The notes: generated by a model from the sequence alone, not told the origin. A DNA stretch of 51,385 nt from an uncultured Lachnobacterium sp. (GCA_900550545.1 URSS01000017.1:1-51385); one strand, 5' to 3'; shown: positions 24,048 through 32,600, numbered from the stretch's first letter. A program made the numbers and translations.

Positions 24048-26111
24048 CTATAAATTCATCTTTCCAATCTGTTCTTCCATAAAGTGCTTCATACGCACGC
24101 GAAGCATTCTGTGTTCTTCCAATTCCAAATTCGGATCTTTGTCCAGAATTTCCGCCACCGCCTCAGAAGCCTGCTTCAACTCCAATGCATCTTGATAAAT
24201 ATCTGCCAGCTCAAACGCAAGATCCCCGCTTTGGCGAATACCAAAGAAATCGCCTGGTCCACGTAATTTTAAATCTTCGCTGGCAATAAAAAATCCATCA
24301 TTTGACTTATTTAGAATTTCCAGTCGCTTCTTTGCGTTTTTAGAAGAAGACGTATTTACCATAATGCAATACGACTGTGCATCGCCTCTTCCCACACGTC
24401 CTCGCAACTGATGTAATTGAGCTAGCCCGAATCGATCCGCATTTTCAATCATCATCACGGTCGCATTCGGTACATTCACACCAACTTCCACAACCGTCGT
24501 AGAAACAAGAATCTGGATTTCGTTTTTTGCAAACTGTTCCATAACAGCATTCTTCTTGTCATTTTTCATTTTTCCATGTAAGACACCAATTTGGACTTTA
24601 TCAGAAAATTGTCCCATAAGCTGTCTGGCATAATCCGTCACATTTTCTCCCTCCATAGATTCGCTTGCTTCTACAAGAGGACAGATAATATATGCCTGAT
24701 GTCCGAGTTTAATCTGCTCTGCGATAAATTCGTAAGCTTTCGGCCGATAGCCGGTATTTACCACACAATTTTTTATCGGCAAACGTTTTGCCGGCACTTC
24801 ATCGATCACAGATATATCCATATCTCCATAGATAATAATTGCAAGCGTCCGTGGAATCGGTGTCGCCGACATTACCAGAATGTGAGGATGGTTTCCTTTA
24901 TCCGCAAATACATCTCTTTGTTTTACGCCAAACCGGTGCTGCTCATCCGTAATGACAAGTGCAAGATTGGTAAAAACCGCCTTTTCCTGTATTAATGCAT
25001 GGGTTCCGATAATCATAGCGTTTGGCATCAACTCAATTTTTTCATATGCCAGGCGCTTTTCCTTTGCTGTCATCGAACCTGTCAGTAGCACAACTGGATA
25101 CTCTAGATGAAAATTATCACACCATACACAAAAAGTTTCATAATGCTGTCTTGCAAGAACTTCTGTTGGTGCCATAATTGCGGATTGATACCCACTCTCT
25201 GCTGCCCAAGCCATTGTAAGGAACGCTATAACCGTCTTACCAGAACCTACATCACCCTGTATCAGTCGCTGCATTACATATGGTCCCTGCACATTTGCCA
25301 CGATCTCTTCAAGTGTCCGTTTCTGCGCGCCAGTCAGATCATACGGCAGCTGCCTCATCAAATTCCAGATAAATTCATCCTCTTTAAAAGTAAAAGCATT
25401 TTCTTCCCGGTTTTTCCGTTCTTTCTGATATTGCATGCCCAGAATGAAATCAAAAAATTCATCAAACACCAATCTCCGTCTCGCTTTAATCAGCGAATCC
25501 ATCTCGTCCGGAAAATGTATTTCTTTAATTGCATAATTATATTCACATAGCTGATACTGGTGACGGATTTCATTTGGAATATAATCCAAAAGTAATGCCT
25601 CATCATCAAGTGCCTGCCGAATCGTTTTTGTCATCAAATTATTTGTAATGCCAGTTGTCAAAGCATAGACCGGCAACAGCCGACCTTCCATCTCCTGATA
25701 TGCTTCCGGTGTATAAATTGCTGGCTGTTCCATCATATACTTTCCATCGCGAATGCTCACTTTACCATAAAATACATAGTAATGATTTCTCTGTAAATTG
25801 TTCTTTATATATGGCATGTGATACCAGATCAGCTGCATCTTGTGCCCGCTGTCTCCAATCGTAAGCAGTGTAATCTGCATTCGGCGTCCATTTTTCACAG
25901 CAGGAGCTGTCTGAATTTTCGCCGCAATCGCATGATGTTCTTCCGTAAGTGAAAAAATCTCATTGATTGGTTGCGCCGATGGGTATTTTATATAAGTCCG
26001 GGGAAAACGAAGGAGTATATCACCAACGGTGTATACTCCCATCTTTGCAAATGAATCTTTTGTTTTTTCACCAATCCCCTTAATCGCAGTAATCGCTGAA
26101 TTTTGATCCAT
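24048..26111 (-). CDS. recG: ATP-dependent DNA helicase RecG
   Basis: Remodels stalled replication forks and Holliday junctions. The 687-residue protein has an N-terminal wedge (OB) domain (DILLRFPRTYIKYP), helicase motif I GDVGSGKTVIAFLT, motif II DEQHRFGVKQR, motif III SATPIPRTL, and the C-terminal LRGRVGRGDAQSYC motif VI. It follows the FakA-like gene by 17 bases; the yloU-yloV(fakA)-recG order matches B. subtilis. Confidence 0.97.
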   Translation of the reverse strand: MDQNSAITAIKGIGEKTKDSFAKMGVYTVGDILLRFPRTYIKYPSAQPINEIFSLTEEHHAIAAKIQTAPAVKNGRRMQITLLTIGDSGHKMQLIWYHMPYIKNNLQRNHYYVFYGKVSIRDGKYMMEQPAIYTPEAYQEMEGRLLPVYALTTGITNNLMTKTIRQALDDEALLLDYIPNEIRHQYQLCEYNYAIKEIHFPDEMDSLIKARRRLVFDEFFDFILGMQYQKERKNREENAFTFKEDEFIWNLMRQLPYDLTGAQKRTLEEIVANVQGPYVMQRLIQGDVGSGKTVIAFLTMAWAAESGYQSAIMAPTEVLARQHYETFCVWCDNFHLEYPVVLLTGSMTAKEKRLAYEKIELMPNAMIIGTHALIQEKAVFTNLALVITDEQHRFGVKQRDVFADKGNHPHILVMSATPIPRTLAIIIYGDMDISVIDEVPAKRLPIKNCVVNTGYRPKAYEFIAEQIKLGHQAYIICPLVEASESMEGENVTDYARQLMGQFSDKVQIGVLHGKMKNDKKNAVMEQFAKNEIQILVSTTVVEVGVNVPNATVMMIENADRFGLAQLHQLRGRVGRGDAQSYCIMVNTSSSKNAKKRLEILNKSNDGFFIASEDLKLRGPGDFFGIRQSGDLAFELADIYQDALELKQASEAVAEILDKDPNLELEEHRMLRVRMKHFMEEQIGKMNL

Positions 26112-26128
26112 ATTCGATAATCCTATTC

Positions 26129-27802
26129 TTATTCTACAGAAATTACATAGTAGTAAATCGGCTGGCCTCCATTGTTGACCTCAATCTCAACATCCGGATA
26201 CTTCGCACCGATAACAGCACCGATTGCTTCTGCATCTGCTTCATTAGACTCTGCGCCATAATAAATACTTACAATCGCGGAATCCTCATCTACCATTGCA
26301 TCAATCATTTCAAGTGTTGTTGCTTTCAAATCAGTTCCTACGGAAAGGATTTCTTTATCGCCAATGCCCATGAAATCATTCTGTTTAATCACTTTTCCGT
26401 CAATTTCTGTATCACGGACAGCGTAAGTAACCTGACCTGTCTTTACATTATCGATTTCGGAAAGCATGGTCTCTTTGTTTTCCTCAGCAGAATAATCTGG
26501 AATATAATTTACCATAGCCACAATACCCTGTGGAATTGTCTTGGTAGGTAGAACAATAATCTCCTTGTCTTCTACAAGGCTCGCTGCCTGATTTGCTGCC
26601 ATGATAATATTTTTATTATTTGGAAGAATGAAGATATGATCCGCATTTACATGATCAATCGCACTCAGCATATCTTCCGTACTTGGGTTCATTGTCTGTC
26701 CACCCTCGATAATATAATCGACACCAAGTCCGCGGAAAATCTCATTCATTCCCTCTCCAATGGATACAGAGATAAATCCCATGTCTTTGCGTGGCGCGTC
26801 TACTTTTGGCGCAGCTTCCTCTTCTTTCTGTTTCTCAGCAAGTTTTTCAGCATCTTTAATCAGCTTTTCCTGATGTTCCTCACGCATATTGTCAATTTTG
26901 ATCTTACTCAAAGAACCATGTGTCAAAGCCTTTTGAATTGCAAGACCCGGATCGTTGGTATGTACGTGAGTCTTTACGATCTCATCGTCCGCAACAACCA
27001 CGATAGAATCACCAATTGATTCCAGATAAGCCTTATACTCATGTTCTTCCTGCTCAGATAACGGGCGATTCAGTACAATGATAAATTCCGTACAATATCC
27101 AAACTTAATTTCTTTTTCTGTCTCAGCTGAAATCTTTACCACACCTGATCCGTTTCCGGCATCTTCGATTTCGTAATCAACTTCTTTGCCAAGAAGTGCA
27201 TCATATGCACCTTTGAGTACCTGCATAAGTCCCTGTCCGCCGGAATCTACAACTCCAGCCTGTTTGAGTACTGGAAGCATCTCCGGTGTCTGGCTCAGTA
27301 CATAATCTGCATGCTTGATAATTTCATCACAGAAGTAAACAAGATCATCTGTCTCTTCTGCCAGCTCCAAAGCTTTATCTGCTGCTCCTTTTGCAACAGT
27401 AAGAATAGTTCCTTCCTTCGGCTTCATAACTGCCTTATATGCAGTCTCTACCGCTTTCTGGAAAGCGTCACATAAAACAGCCACATCCACTTCATCATAT
27501 CCAGCAATCACCTTGCAGAAGCCACGAAACAGCTGGGATAAAATAACGCCCGAATTGCCTCTTGCACCACGAAGAGAACCAGAAGAAATCGCCTTTGAAA
27601 GTTCTTTCATAGAAGGGTTTGTAAGGTTGCTTACCTCTCTTGCTGCAGACATAATGGTCATAGACATATTTGTTCCGGTATCACCATCTGGAACCGGGAA
27701 AACATTCAGTTCGTTGATCCATTCTTTTTTTGCGTCCAGATTCTTTGCTCCTGCCAGGAACATTTTGGACAGTATCTCAGTATTAATGCTTGTGATTTCC
27801 AA
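26129..27802 (-). CDS. DAK2-domain fatty acid kinase, FakA/YloV family
   Basis: A 557-residue FakA-like protein: N-terminal DAK2 ATP-binding domain (NVFPVPDGDTGTNMSMT; GARGNSGVILSQLFRG; VDSGGQGLM) and a C-terminal DegV-like/FakA-C region (HIFILPNNKNIIMAANQA). FakA phosphorylates fatty acids presented by FakB (DegV) proteins for phospholipid synthesis. I start at the TTG 27802 (MEITSINTEIL), which has AGGGAGG eight bases upstream; an alternative TTG at 27823 precedes that site. The Asp23 gene lies 13 bases upstream. Confidence 0.9.
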   Translation of the reverse strand: MEITSINTEILSKMFLAGAKNLDAKKEWINELNVFPVPDGDTGTNMSMTIMSAAREVSNLTNPSMKELSKAISSGSLRGARGNSGVILSQLFRGFCKVIAGYDEVDVAVLCDAFQKAVETAYKAVMKPKEGTILTVAKGAADKALELAEETDDLVYFCDEIIKHADYVLSQTPEMLPVLKQAGVVDSGGQGLMQVLKGAYDALLGKEVDYEIEDAGNGSGVVKISAETEKEIKFGYCTEFIIVLNRPLSEQEEHEYKAYLESIGDSIVVVADDEIVKTHVHTNDPGLAIQKALTHGSLSKIKIDNMREEHQEKLIKDAEKLAEKQKEEEAAPKVDAPRKDMGFISVSIGEGMNEIFRGLGVDYIIEGGQTMNPSTEDMLSAIDHVNADHIFILPNNKNIIMAANQAASLVEDKEIIVLPTKTIPQGIVAMVNYIPDYSAEENKETMLSEIDNVKTGQVTYAVRDTEIDGKVIKQNDFMGIGDKEILSVGTDLKATTLEMIDAMVDEDSAIVSIYYGAESNEADAEAIGAVIGAKYPDVEIEVNNGGQPIYYYVISVE

Positions 27803-27815
27803 TTTTGTATCCTCC

Positions 27816-28175
27816 CTAATCAATTACGCGAACGCCTTCGACGTAGATATTGATCTTATTGATTTTCATACCGGTAAATGACTCTACCTTATATTTAACG
27901 GTCTCAATCAGGTTATCGGAAACCGTAGCAATACTAACACCATATGCAATGATCACATGAAAATCGATTGTAATCTGATTTTCATCTTCAATCAATACAC
28001 TGATTCCATGTGTAAGATAATCACGCTTCAAAAGTTTTACCAGTCCGTCCTTCATGTTAACGGCTGCCATACCTACAATTCCGAAACATTCTACTGCGAC
28101 GGAACCTGCATAAGTAGCGATGACATCTTCATCAATTAAAATTTTTCCATATTGGGTATCCATCTGTCCCTTCAT
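27816..28175 (-). CDS. Asp23/Gls24-family protein (YloU-like)
   Basis: A 119-residue Asp23 (DUF322) protein. The family pattern runs from ILIDEDVIATYAG through FGIVGMAAVN to the C-terminal GMKINKINIYVEGVRV. Members are cytoplasmic or membrane-associated envelope-stress proteins. I prefer the ATG at 28175, seven bases after GGAGG, to the ATG at 28181 that almost touches the site. It is first in the asp23-fakA-recG operon. Confidence 0.92.
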   Translation of the reverse strand: MKGQMDTQYGKILIDEDVIATYAGSVAVECFGIVGMAAVNMKDGLVKLLKRDYLTHGISVLIEDENQITIDFHVIIAYGVSIATVSDNLIETVKYKVESFTGMKINKINIYVEGVRVID

Positions 28176-28216
28176 ATACATACCTCCAAATACGTATCTT
28201 TATTTAGGTATCGAAA

Positions 28217-28236
28217 CATGAACGAATCTGTTCATG
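28217..28236. repeat. Inverted repeat in the leader of the asp23 operon
   Basis: CATGAAC (28217-28223), six bases, GTTCATG (28230-28236): a perfect seven-base palindrome about 25 bases downstream of the predicted -10 box. It may be a repressor site or RNA hairpin. It resembles, but does not match, the Firmicute LexA box. Confidence 0.5.
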
Positions 28237-28260
28237 ACCTTCATCCATAATACACCATGT

Positions 28261-28289
28261 ATTATAACCATTTTTGAGCCAATTGTAAA
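28261..28289 (-). promoter_or_regulatory. Sigma-A promoter of the asp23-fakA-recG operon
   Basis: Minus strand TTTACA (28284-28289), 17-base spacer, TATAAT (28261-28266). One mismatch in total. It lies back to back with the rpmB promoter. Confidence 0.78.
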
Positions 28290-28316
28290 TATATTTCAAT
28301 TTTTTATAATTTTTCC

Positions 28317-28345
28317 TTGCATTTAAAAGCCGAATCTGATAGAAT
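28317..28345 (+). promoter_or_regulatory. Sigma-A promoter of rpmB
   Basis: Plus strand TTGCAT (28317-28322), 17-base spacer, TAGAAT (28340-28345), about 58 bases upstream of the rpmB ATG. Confidence 0.68.
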
Positions 28346-28403
28346 ACATTTGTTGTGAACTTGAAAAATACAAGTTTAATGAAATGCAAGGAGGTGCAAT
28401 ACC

Positions 28404-28589
28404 ATGGCAAAATGTGCAGTTTGTGAAAAAGGCGTACATTACGGAAATAATGTCAGCCATTCTCATAGAAGATCCAACAAAGTATGGAAATCAAACATCA
28501 AACGTGTGAGCTGTAAAGTTAACGGAGTACCACAGAAATTATATGTTTGTGCTTCCTGCCTTAGATCTGGTAAAGTTGAGAGAGCTTAG
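28404..28589 (+). CDS. rpmB: 50S ribosomal protein L28
   Basis: A 61-residue L28 with the family start MAKCAVCEKGVHYGNNVSHSH and a CxxC pair at each end (C4/C7 and CASC), so this is the zinc-binding (C+) form. It has a strong AAGGAGGTG site. It is monocistronic between its own promoter and terminator; its placement divergent from the asp23-fakA operon is conserved in Firmicutes. Confidence 0.97.
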   Translation: MAKCAVCEKGVHYGNNVSHSHRRSNKVWKSNIKRVSCKVNGVPQKLYVCASCLRSGKVERA

Positions 28590-28599
28590 TAAGCTGTTT

Positions 28600-28631
28600 A
28601 AGAACCATCGCGATGCGGTGGTTCTTTTTTT
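28600..28631 (+). terminator. Intrinsic terminator of rpmB
   Basis: AAGAACCATCGC pairs with GCGGTGGTTCTT around a short loop, followed by TTTTTTT ending at 28631. A strong rho-independent terminator 11 bases after the rpmB stop. Confidence 0.88.
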
Positions 28632-28721
28632 ATATCATTTGATCAATTACCAAGAACTCCACTACACATTCGCATAACTGCGCGCTCCCGTTATAACCAA
28701 CAAAGTCCATACCTCAATGCC

Positions 28722-28862
28722 TCACCTGCAGGAAAACAACAGATAGGAAAGCAAAAGACTTCCCGCAATCAGAAGGATTCCTATACATCCTCCTCCTATG
28801 ATATACATAAGCAGCATTCCCATAGCAAACCAAAACAATGTATATCCCCAGATTCGTTTCAT
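28722..28862 (-). CDS. Small membrane protein of 46 residues, unknown
   Basis: A short minus-strand frame with an ATG at 28862 and a TGA at 28722-28724. The product starts MKRIWGYTLFWFAMGMLLM and has two hydrophobic segments (about 7-20 and 26-43) separated by a Gly-rich turn IIGGGC, with a short positive N-terminus, so it looks like a helical hairpin in the membrane. GGTGGG just upstream can serve as ribosome site. It sits directly downstream of the ytfJ terminator hairpin, leaving no obvious promoter of its own. Comparable small membrane proteins seem to occur in clostridial genomes, but I cannot name a function. Confidence 0.62.
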   Translation of the reverse strand: MKRIWGYTLFWFAMGMLLMYIIGGGCIGILLIAGSLLLSYLLFSCR

Positions 28863-28872
28863 TTTTCCCACC

Positions 28873-28903
28873 AAAAAAAGCATATATTATTTATAATATA
28901 TGC
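28873..28903 (-). terminator. Terminator after ytfJ, possibly bidirectional
   Basis: A perfect 11-base inverted repeat (28880-28890 with 28893-28903) with a two-base spacer. On the minus strand it is followed by TTTTTTT (28873-28879); on the plus strand by CTCTTTT. It ends the U32-to-ytfJ transcript, 29 bases after the ytfJ stop codon. The stem is AT-rich, so some read-through is likely. Confidence 0.75.
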
Positions 28904-28932
28904 CTCTTTTGTAAAAATACCATACCATTCTA

Positions 28933-29334
28933 TTATTTTTCTTTATTGTCTGCGTCATCAGCTGCATCGACAATATCATCAAAAGTAAGATCTTCATTGT
29001 CTTTTCCAGAAGTAAATTTATTAACAATATCCGGAACCATATCCAAAATCTTTGTCATACCATCTTGATTTTTGATATTCACAAGCTTTGTCTGTCCATT
29101 CTGAATAACAAGCACTGCACTTGGATTGATCTTTCCGCCCATACCGCCGGCACCATTATTTTTCTTTTCCTGTGAAAATGCGCCAGCTGCAACACCAAAC
29201 GATACATCCACCAATGGCAAGATGATGGTATCTCCAATATGAATTGCATCTCCCACGACCGTCTTTGTGGTAATAAAACTGTCCATTCCTTTAAATAATG
29301 ATTCTACTGTATTGTTAAAGCTATTGTCTGCCAT
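28933..29334 (-). CDS. ytfJ: GerW/YtfJ-family sporulation protein
   Basis: A 133-residue protein of the YtfJ (GerW) family, needed for normal spore germination in B. subtilis. It shows the family core TVVGDAIHIGDTIILPLVDVSFG, a Gly-rich segment (NNGAGGMGGKINPSA) and a hydrophobic VLVIQNGQTKLVN strand. The last 25 residues are acidic. It follows a DUF2953 gene, the same pair as B. subtilis ytfI-ytfJ. Confidence 0.93.
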   Translation of the reverse strand: MADNSFNNTVESLFKGMDSFITTKTVVGDAIHIGDTIILPLVDVSFGVAAGAFSQEKKNNGAGGMGGKINPSAVLVIQNGQTKLVNIKNQDGMTKILDMVPDIVNKFTSGKDNEDLTFDDIVDAADDADNKEK

Positions 29335-29376
29335 AGAAAAATCCTCCTATCCTTCTCTTTCCCATTTTTAACTATA

Positions 29377-30297
29377 TTATTTGAAAATCGATGTAACTTT
29401 ATTATATAATCTTTTACAATTCTTATCAAGAATTATCGAACATGCAAGCTTTATAAGACTTATTCCCAAAACACGTCCACGCACGTCAAACTCTGCATCT
29501 GCATAAAATGCATCCGCAGTAAAATCCGGAACAATGTTCCATCCATTACGATATCCGATTGGAAACATTGCAATCACACCAAGTAACTGTCCTGTCGTAT
29601 CGGGTGAACCGGTAGAAAATTTCAACTTTAATTGAAATTTTTTTGGATGAAGCACCCGAAAGAATTTTGCGACCGACTGTTTTAATTTTGTAAAAGCCAG
29701 TTTATTCCGTGGATCCATATACAGCTTTTTTATTTTTACAGTCGTTTCTTTGATATTGAAAAGAGCTCTTTTTATCTTTTCCCATATTCTTTTCACTTTT
29801 TGGCTTATGGAAATTTTCTTTTCTGGTGTTTTTCGGGACACATCTGTCGATTTCGTCTCTATAGAATCCTTCGGATCTTCTTTATTTCGAAATTCCTCTT
29901 CGCCACTATTTTCTTCCACTGTTGCAGCATCAGATCTATTGGTTTCTATCCTTTTTTTATCAAATGCATTCTCTACGGTATTTGTTGTTTCACTCTCTTC
30001 TTCAAGTCCGCTTGATTCTTCAGATTCATTCGTTTCTTCCTCCTCACGCGAAAGATTTTTGCGAAATCCCAAAATCCGCAGATACATCTGCTGTGTATCT
30101 GTAATATCCATCCGGAACTGAAAAATACACATCAGCCAGGCAACCCGAATCGAAATATCCGGCTTCTCATGGTAGCTTCCCCAAATCCGATAACGGAACG
30201 GACAAAATAGCACAAGAAGAATTCCAAGTACTACGATTCCCAGCAACGCTGCCAATATAATTCCAATGATCTTAAGAATCAGGAGTACGACCGTCAT
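29377..30297 (-). CDS. DUF2953 membrane protein (YtfI-like)
   Basis: A 306-residue DUF2953 protein. One N-terminal transmembrane segment (about 4-30) is followed by FCPFRYRIWGSYH and a long acidic, low-complexity linker (about 85-160, rich in E, S and T), then the conserved C-terminal domain (LHPKKFQLKLKFSTGSPDTTGQLLG). The linker is longer than in B. subtilis YtfI. Placement before ytfJ suggests a sporulation role. It overlaps the 108-residue gene upstream by four bases. Confidence 0.87.
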   Translation of the reverse strand: MTVVLLILKIIGIILAALLGIVVLGILLVLFCPFRYRIWGSYHEKPDISIRVAWLMCIFQFRMDITDTQQMYLRILGFRKNLSREEEETNESEESSGLEEESETTNTVENAFDKKRIETNRSDAATVEENSGEEEFRNKEDPKDSIETKSTDVSRKTPEKKISISQKVKRIWEKIKRALFNIKETTVKIKKLYMDPRNKLAFTKLKQSVAKFFRVLHPKKFQLKLKFSTGSPDTTGQLLGVIAMFPIGYRNGWNIVPDFTADAFYADAEFDVRGRVLGISLIKLACSIILDKNCKRLYNKVTSIFK

Positions 30298-30620
30298 GCC
30301 ATCCGCCTCCGTTCTTCTTTCAGATATTTCCAGACATCCACATCCCCCGTATTCTGGTATGTTTCGTCTATGATTGTCCGGACAAGTTCAAGTGCATCTT
30401 CATAGCCTTTTGCAAGTCCTATAATTTTCATCTGTTTCTTCGGATAAGATTTCTGCATCAGCTCCCAGACTGGAATAATATCTAACAAATTCTGACTGTT
30501 GCTCGCAAATGCAATGACATATACCGAAATCGTTCCTGCATTATGGTTGATCTTCCACTTTATTCGATTGGCTTTATCCCCGATTGAATCGCTGACGTAA
30601 AGGTTACGATACCACTTCAT
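30294..30620 (-). CDS. Conserved-looking protein of 108 residues, unknown
   Basis: I do not recognise a family. The protein starts MKWYRNLYVSDSIGDKANRI and looks like a small soluble alpha/beta fold with alternating strands and helices (ISVYVIAFASN; MKIIGLAKGYEDALELVRTIIDE) and a basic C-terminus (EERRRMA). It has an AGGAAGGG ribosome site. It is translationally coupled to the DUF2953 gene (four-base overlap) and 18 bases after the Nudix gene, so it is a real member of the operon. Confidence 0.8.
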   Translation of the reverse strand: MKWYRNLYVSDSIGDKANRIKWKINHNAGTISVYVIAFASNSQNLLDIIPVWELMQKSYPKKQMKIIGLAKGYEDALELVRTIIDETYQNTGDVDVWKYLKEERRRMA

Positions 30621-30638
30621 GCATGCCCTTCCTGCTAC

Positions 30639-31091
30639 TTAATAATATTTGTGTGTTCCCCACAAATTACTTTTTTTCAAATCCAGATATTCATTATAAG
30701 CTTTTTCGAGCATCTGCTTTTCGTTCGAAAATTTAAGCAGATGATATGCCTCATGATACTTATAAAAACCTGAATCCACAAAATACTCTTCTCTCTGTGG
30801 CTTGCTATAATAACTTTCGCCCATCATAAGATACCAGTGTACCTCTTTCTCCACGGTATCTCCCGGAACGGTAAATGAATATTGGCTTTTGCCTACATAC
30901 TGAATAATTGTTGCTGTTGCTCCAGTTTCCTCTTTGACTTCACGGATTGCAGTATCCTTATATTCCTCACCAGGTTCTACCGTTCCTTTCGGAAGTACCC
31001 AGCCTTCGTATCTGTTTCTGTAATTTTTGTACAAAAGCAAAATTTTTCCACGAAAGATTACCACACCACCACAGCTCGTTGCCTCTATCAT
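30639..31091 (-). CDS. Nudix hydrolase
   Basis: A 150-residue Nudix protein hydrolysing a nucleoside diphosphate linked to another group; the substrate is unknown. The Nudix box G-x5-E-x7-REVxEETG is complete: GTVEPGEEYKDTAIREVKEETG. The preceding GWVLPKG and the C-terminal YKYHEAYHLLKF region suggest the diadenosine polyphosphate/MutT-like branch. The ATG at 31091 (MIEATSCGGVV) has GGAGGG six bases upstream; a longer frame to 31154 has no site. Confidence 0.9.
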   Translation of the reverse strand: MIEATSCGGVVIFRGKILLLYKNYRNRYEGWVLPKGTVEPGEEYKDTAIREVKEETGATATIIQYVGKSQYSFTVPGDTVEKEVHWYLMMGESYYSKPQREEYFVDSGFYKYHEAYHLLKFSNEKQMLEKAYNEYLDLKKSNLWGTHKYY

Positions 31092-31140
31092 CGCAATCCC
31101 TCCTGTGTTGTGTTCTGTCATGCCAATACAGCTGACATAA

Positions 31141-31161
31141 ATATACTTGTCCAAAGTATAT
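31141..31161. repeat. Short inverted repeat at the end of the PBP gene
   Basis: ATATACTT (31141-31148), loop GTCCA, AAGTATAT (31154-31161): a perfect eight-base palindrome that overlaps the last base of the PBP stop codon. No T-run follows on the minus strand, so it is a weak terminator or mRNA-processing hairpin at best. Confidence 0.4.
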
Positions 31162-32600
31162 CATTTGTTAAAATATACGTCAAATATCTTCTTGGCAATT
31201 GGAACCGCATACGTACTTCCGGCACCACTGTCTTCCACCACTACTGCAACCGCAATATCTTTGTATCCGTCCTTTTTTGCATATCCGACAAACCAGGCAT
31301 TTGTCTGGTCAGAAGAATCGGAAACCTGTGCAGTACCGGTCTTTCCGGAAGCTTCATAGGATTGTCCCGAAAGTTTTGCTCCCGTTCCGCTGGTAACCAC
31401 TGTACGCATATATTCCTGCAGCAGTCCTGCTTCCTTTTCGGTCATAAGACTTTCATATTTCTTCGGCTCATTTTTTTCTACTTCATCTCCCGATGCGCTT
31501 TCCACCCGGTCCACCAGATAAGGCGTCATCAGCACTCCATCATGAGCAATCGCACTTGCAACCATGACCATGTGAAGAGGGGATACCATCGTTTTTCCCT
31601 GGCCAATTCCGGTTTCCATTACCATTGCCGAATTATCGTCTTTCGAAAGAGCAAAGCTGCTTTTGGAAGATTCAAAAGCAATCGGAAGCACTTTATTAAA
31701 AAGCATGGAATCACATGTGCTCTGGAATTTACTCCGATTCAATGATAAAGAAATATTTGCGAAGGAAGAATTGCAGGAATTTGCAAACGATGACTGCAGA
31801 TCTTCCTGCCCATGGTGTTTATTTCCCGCACAGTGAATCGTCTGTCCGTCCACCGTTAGTTCTCCATTGCAGGTAAAGGTATAGTCACTATATGCTTTTG
31901 GATTTTCCCGGAAATATTCAAGCGTTGTAAAAATCTTAAATACGGATCCCGGTGCGTATTTTCCCTGTGTGGCACGATTATACAAAACAGTGCTGCCCTC
32001 TCCATTTACGGTATCCCAGTCCTTTTTGATCGTGTTTGGATCATAATCCGGTTTGGATACCATGGTAATAATTTTTCCGGTAGCCGGCTCCATAACAATC
32101 ACCGCACCATCATAACTGCCAAGTGCATCATATGCACATTGCTGAATCTGTGCGTCAAGCGTGGTTACTACATTATCTCCCTGGCTTTTTGTTCCCGCGA
32201 TATCATTTTTGATTTGCGTAAGGAAGAATTCATGTGACCGCAGCAACGAAAAATTCTCCTGATTTTCCAGTCCGGCTTTGCCATTTACCGCATATCCCAC
32301 AGAATGCGCAAATACACGTCCGTACGGATAGCTTCTTGTCTCATTTCCCGCACTGTCCACTTTTGTCGTTGCCAGTGTCTGACCATCTGCAGATAAAATA
32401 TCTCCTCTTACCACACGATCAGAGAACAGATCCTGAAGCGAATTGTACGGGCTGTTGATAAAGGATTCACTTTTATATACCTGAAAATATACAAAATATG
32501 CAATCATAGCAAGAAAAAGGCCAAGGAACAGATATGCAATTACCTGAAACTCTTTATTTCTTACGCGTACTTGCTGCTTTTTGTTTTTGTGCTTTTCCAT
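31161..32600 (-). CDS. Class B penicillin-binding protein (FtsI/PBP2 type)
   Basis: A peptidoglycan DD-transpeptidase anchored in the membrane. 479 residues: a basic N-terminus, one transmembrane segment (about 20-42), a dimerisation domain (RGDILSADGQTLATT) and the transpeptidase domain with SxxK (PGSVFKIFTT), SxN (NSCNSSFANISLS) and KTG (ASGKTGTAQVSD). No PASTA domains. The ATG at 32600 has AAGGAGG upstream and overlaps the 3' end of the SEDS gene by 47 bases; the frame is open further upstream but without a site. With the FtsW/RodA-like neighbour it forms a SEDS-PBP synthase pair. Confidence 0.93.
   Translation of the reverse strand: MEKHKNKKQQVRVRNKEFQVIAYLFLGLFLAMIAYFVYFQVYKSESFINSPYNSLQDLFSDRVVRGDILSADGQTLATTKVDSAGNETRSYPYGRVFAHSVGYAVNGKAGLENQENFSLLRSHEFFLTQIKNDIAGTKSQGDNVVTTLDAQIQQCAYDALGSYDGAVIVMEPATGKIITMVSKPDYDPNTIKKDWDTVNGEGSTVLYNRATQGKYAPGSVFKIFTTLEYFRENPKAYSDYTFTCNGELTVDGQTIHCAGNKHHGQEDLQSSFANSCNSSFANISLSLNRSKFQSTCDSMLFNKVLPIAFESSKSSFALSKDDNSAMVMETGIGQGKTMVSPLHMVMVASAIAHDGVLMTPYLVDRVESASGDEVEKNEPKKYESLMTEKEAGLLQEYMRTVVTSGTGAKLSGQSYEASGKTGTAQVSDSSDQTNAWFVGYAKKDGYKDIAVAVVVEDSGAGSTYAVPIAKKIFDVYFNK

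Noticed and set aside
28217..28236. LexA (SOS) box upstream of the asp23-fakA-recG operon
   Set aside because: GAAC and GTTC are separated by six bases, whereas the Firmicute LexA box has four. I keep it only as an unnamed palindrome.
28630..28710. 26-codon minus-strand frame after the 46-residue gene
   Set aside because: The start codon touches its only possible ribosome site, and the frame ends inside the rpmB terminator; composition is not clearly protein-like.
28838..29068. 76-codon plus-strand frame over ytfJ
   Set aside because: It runs antisense through ytfJ and across the terminator, and has no ribosome site.
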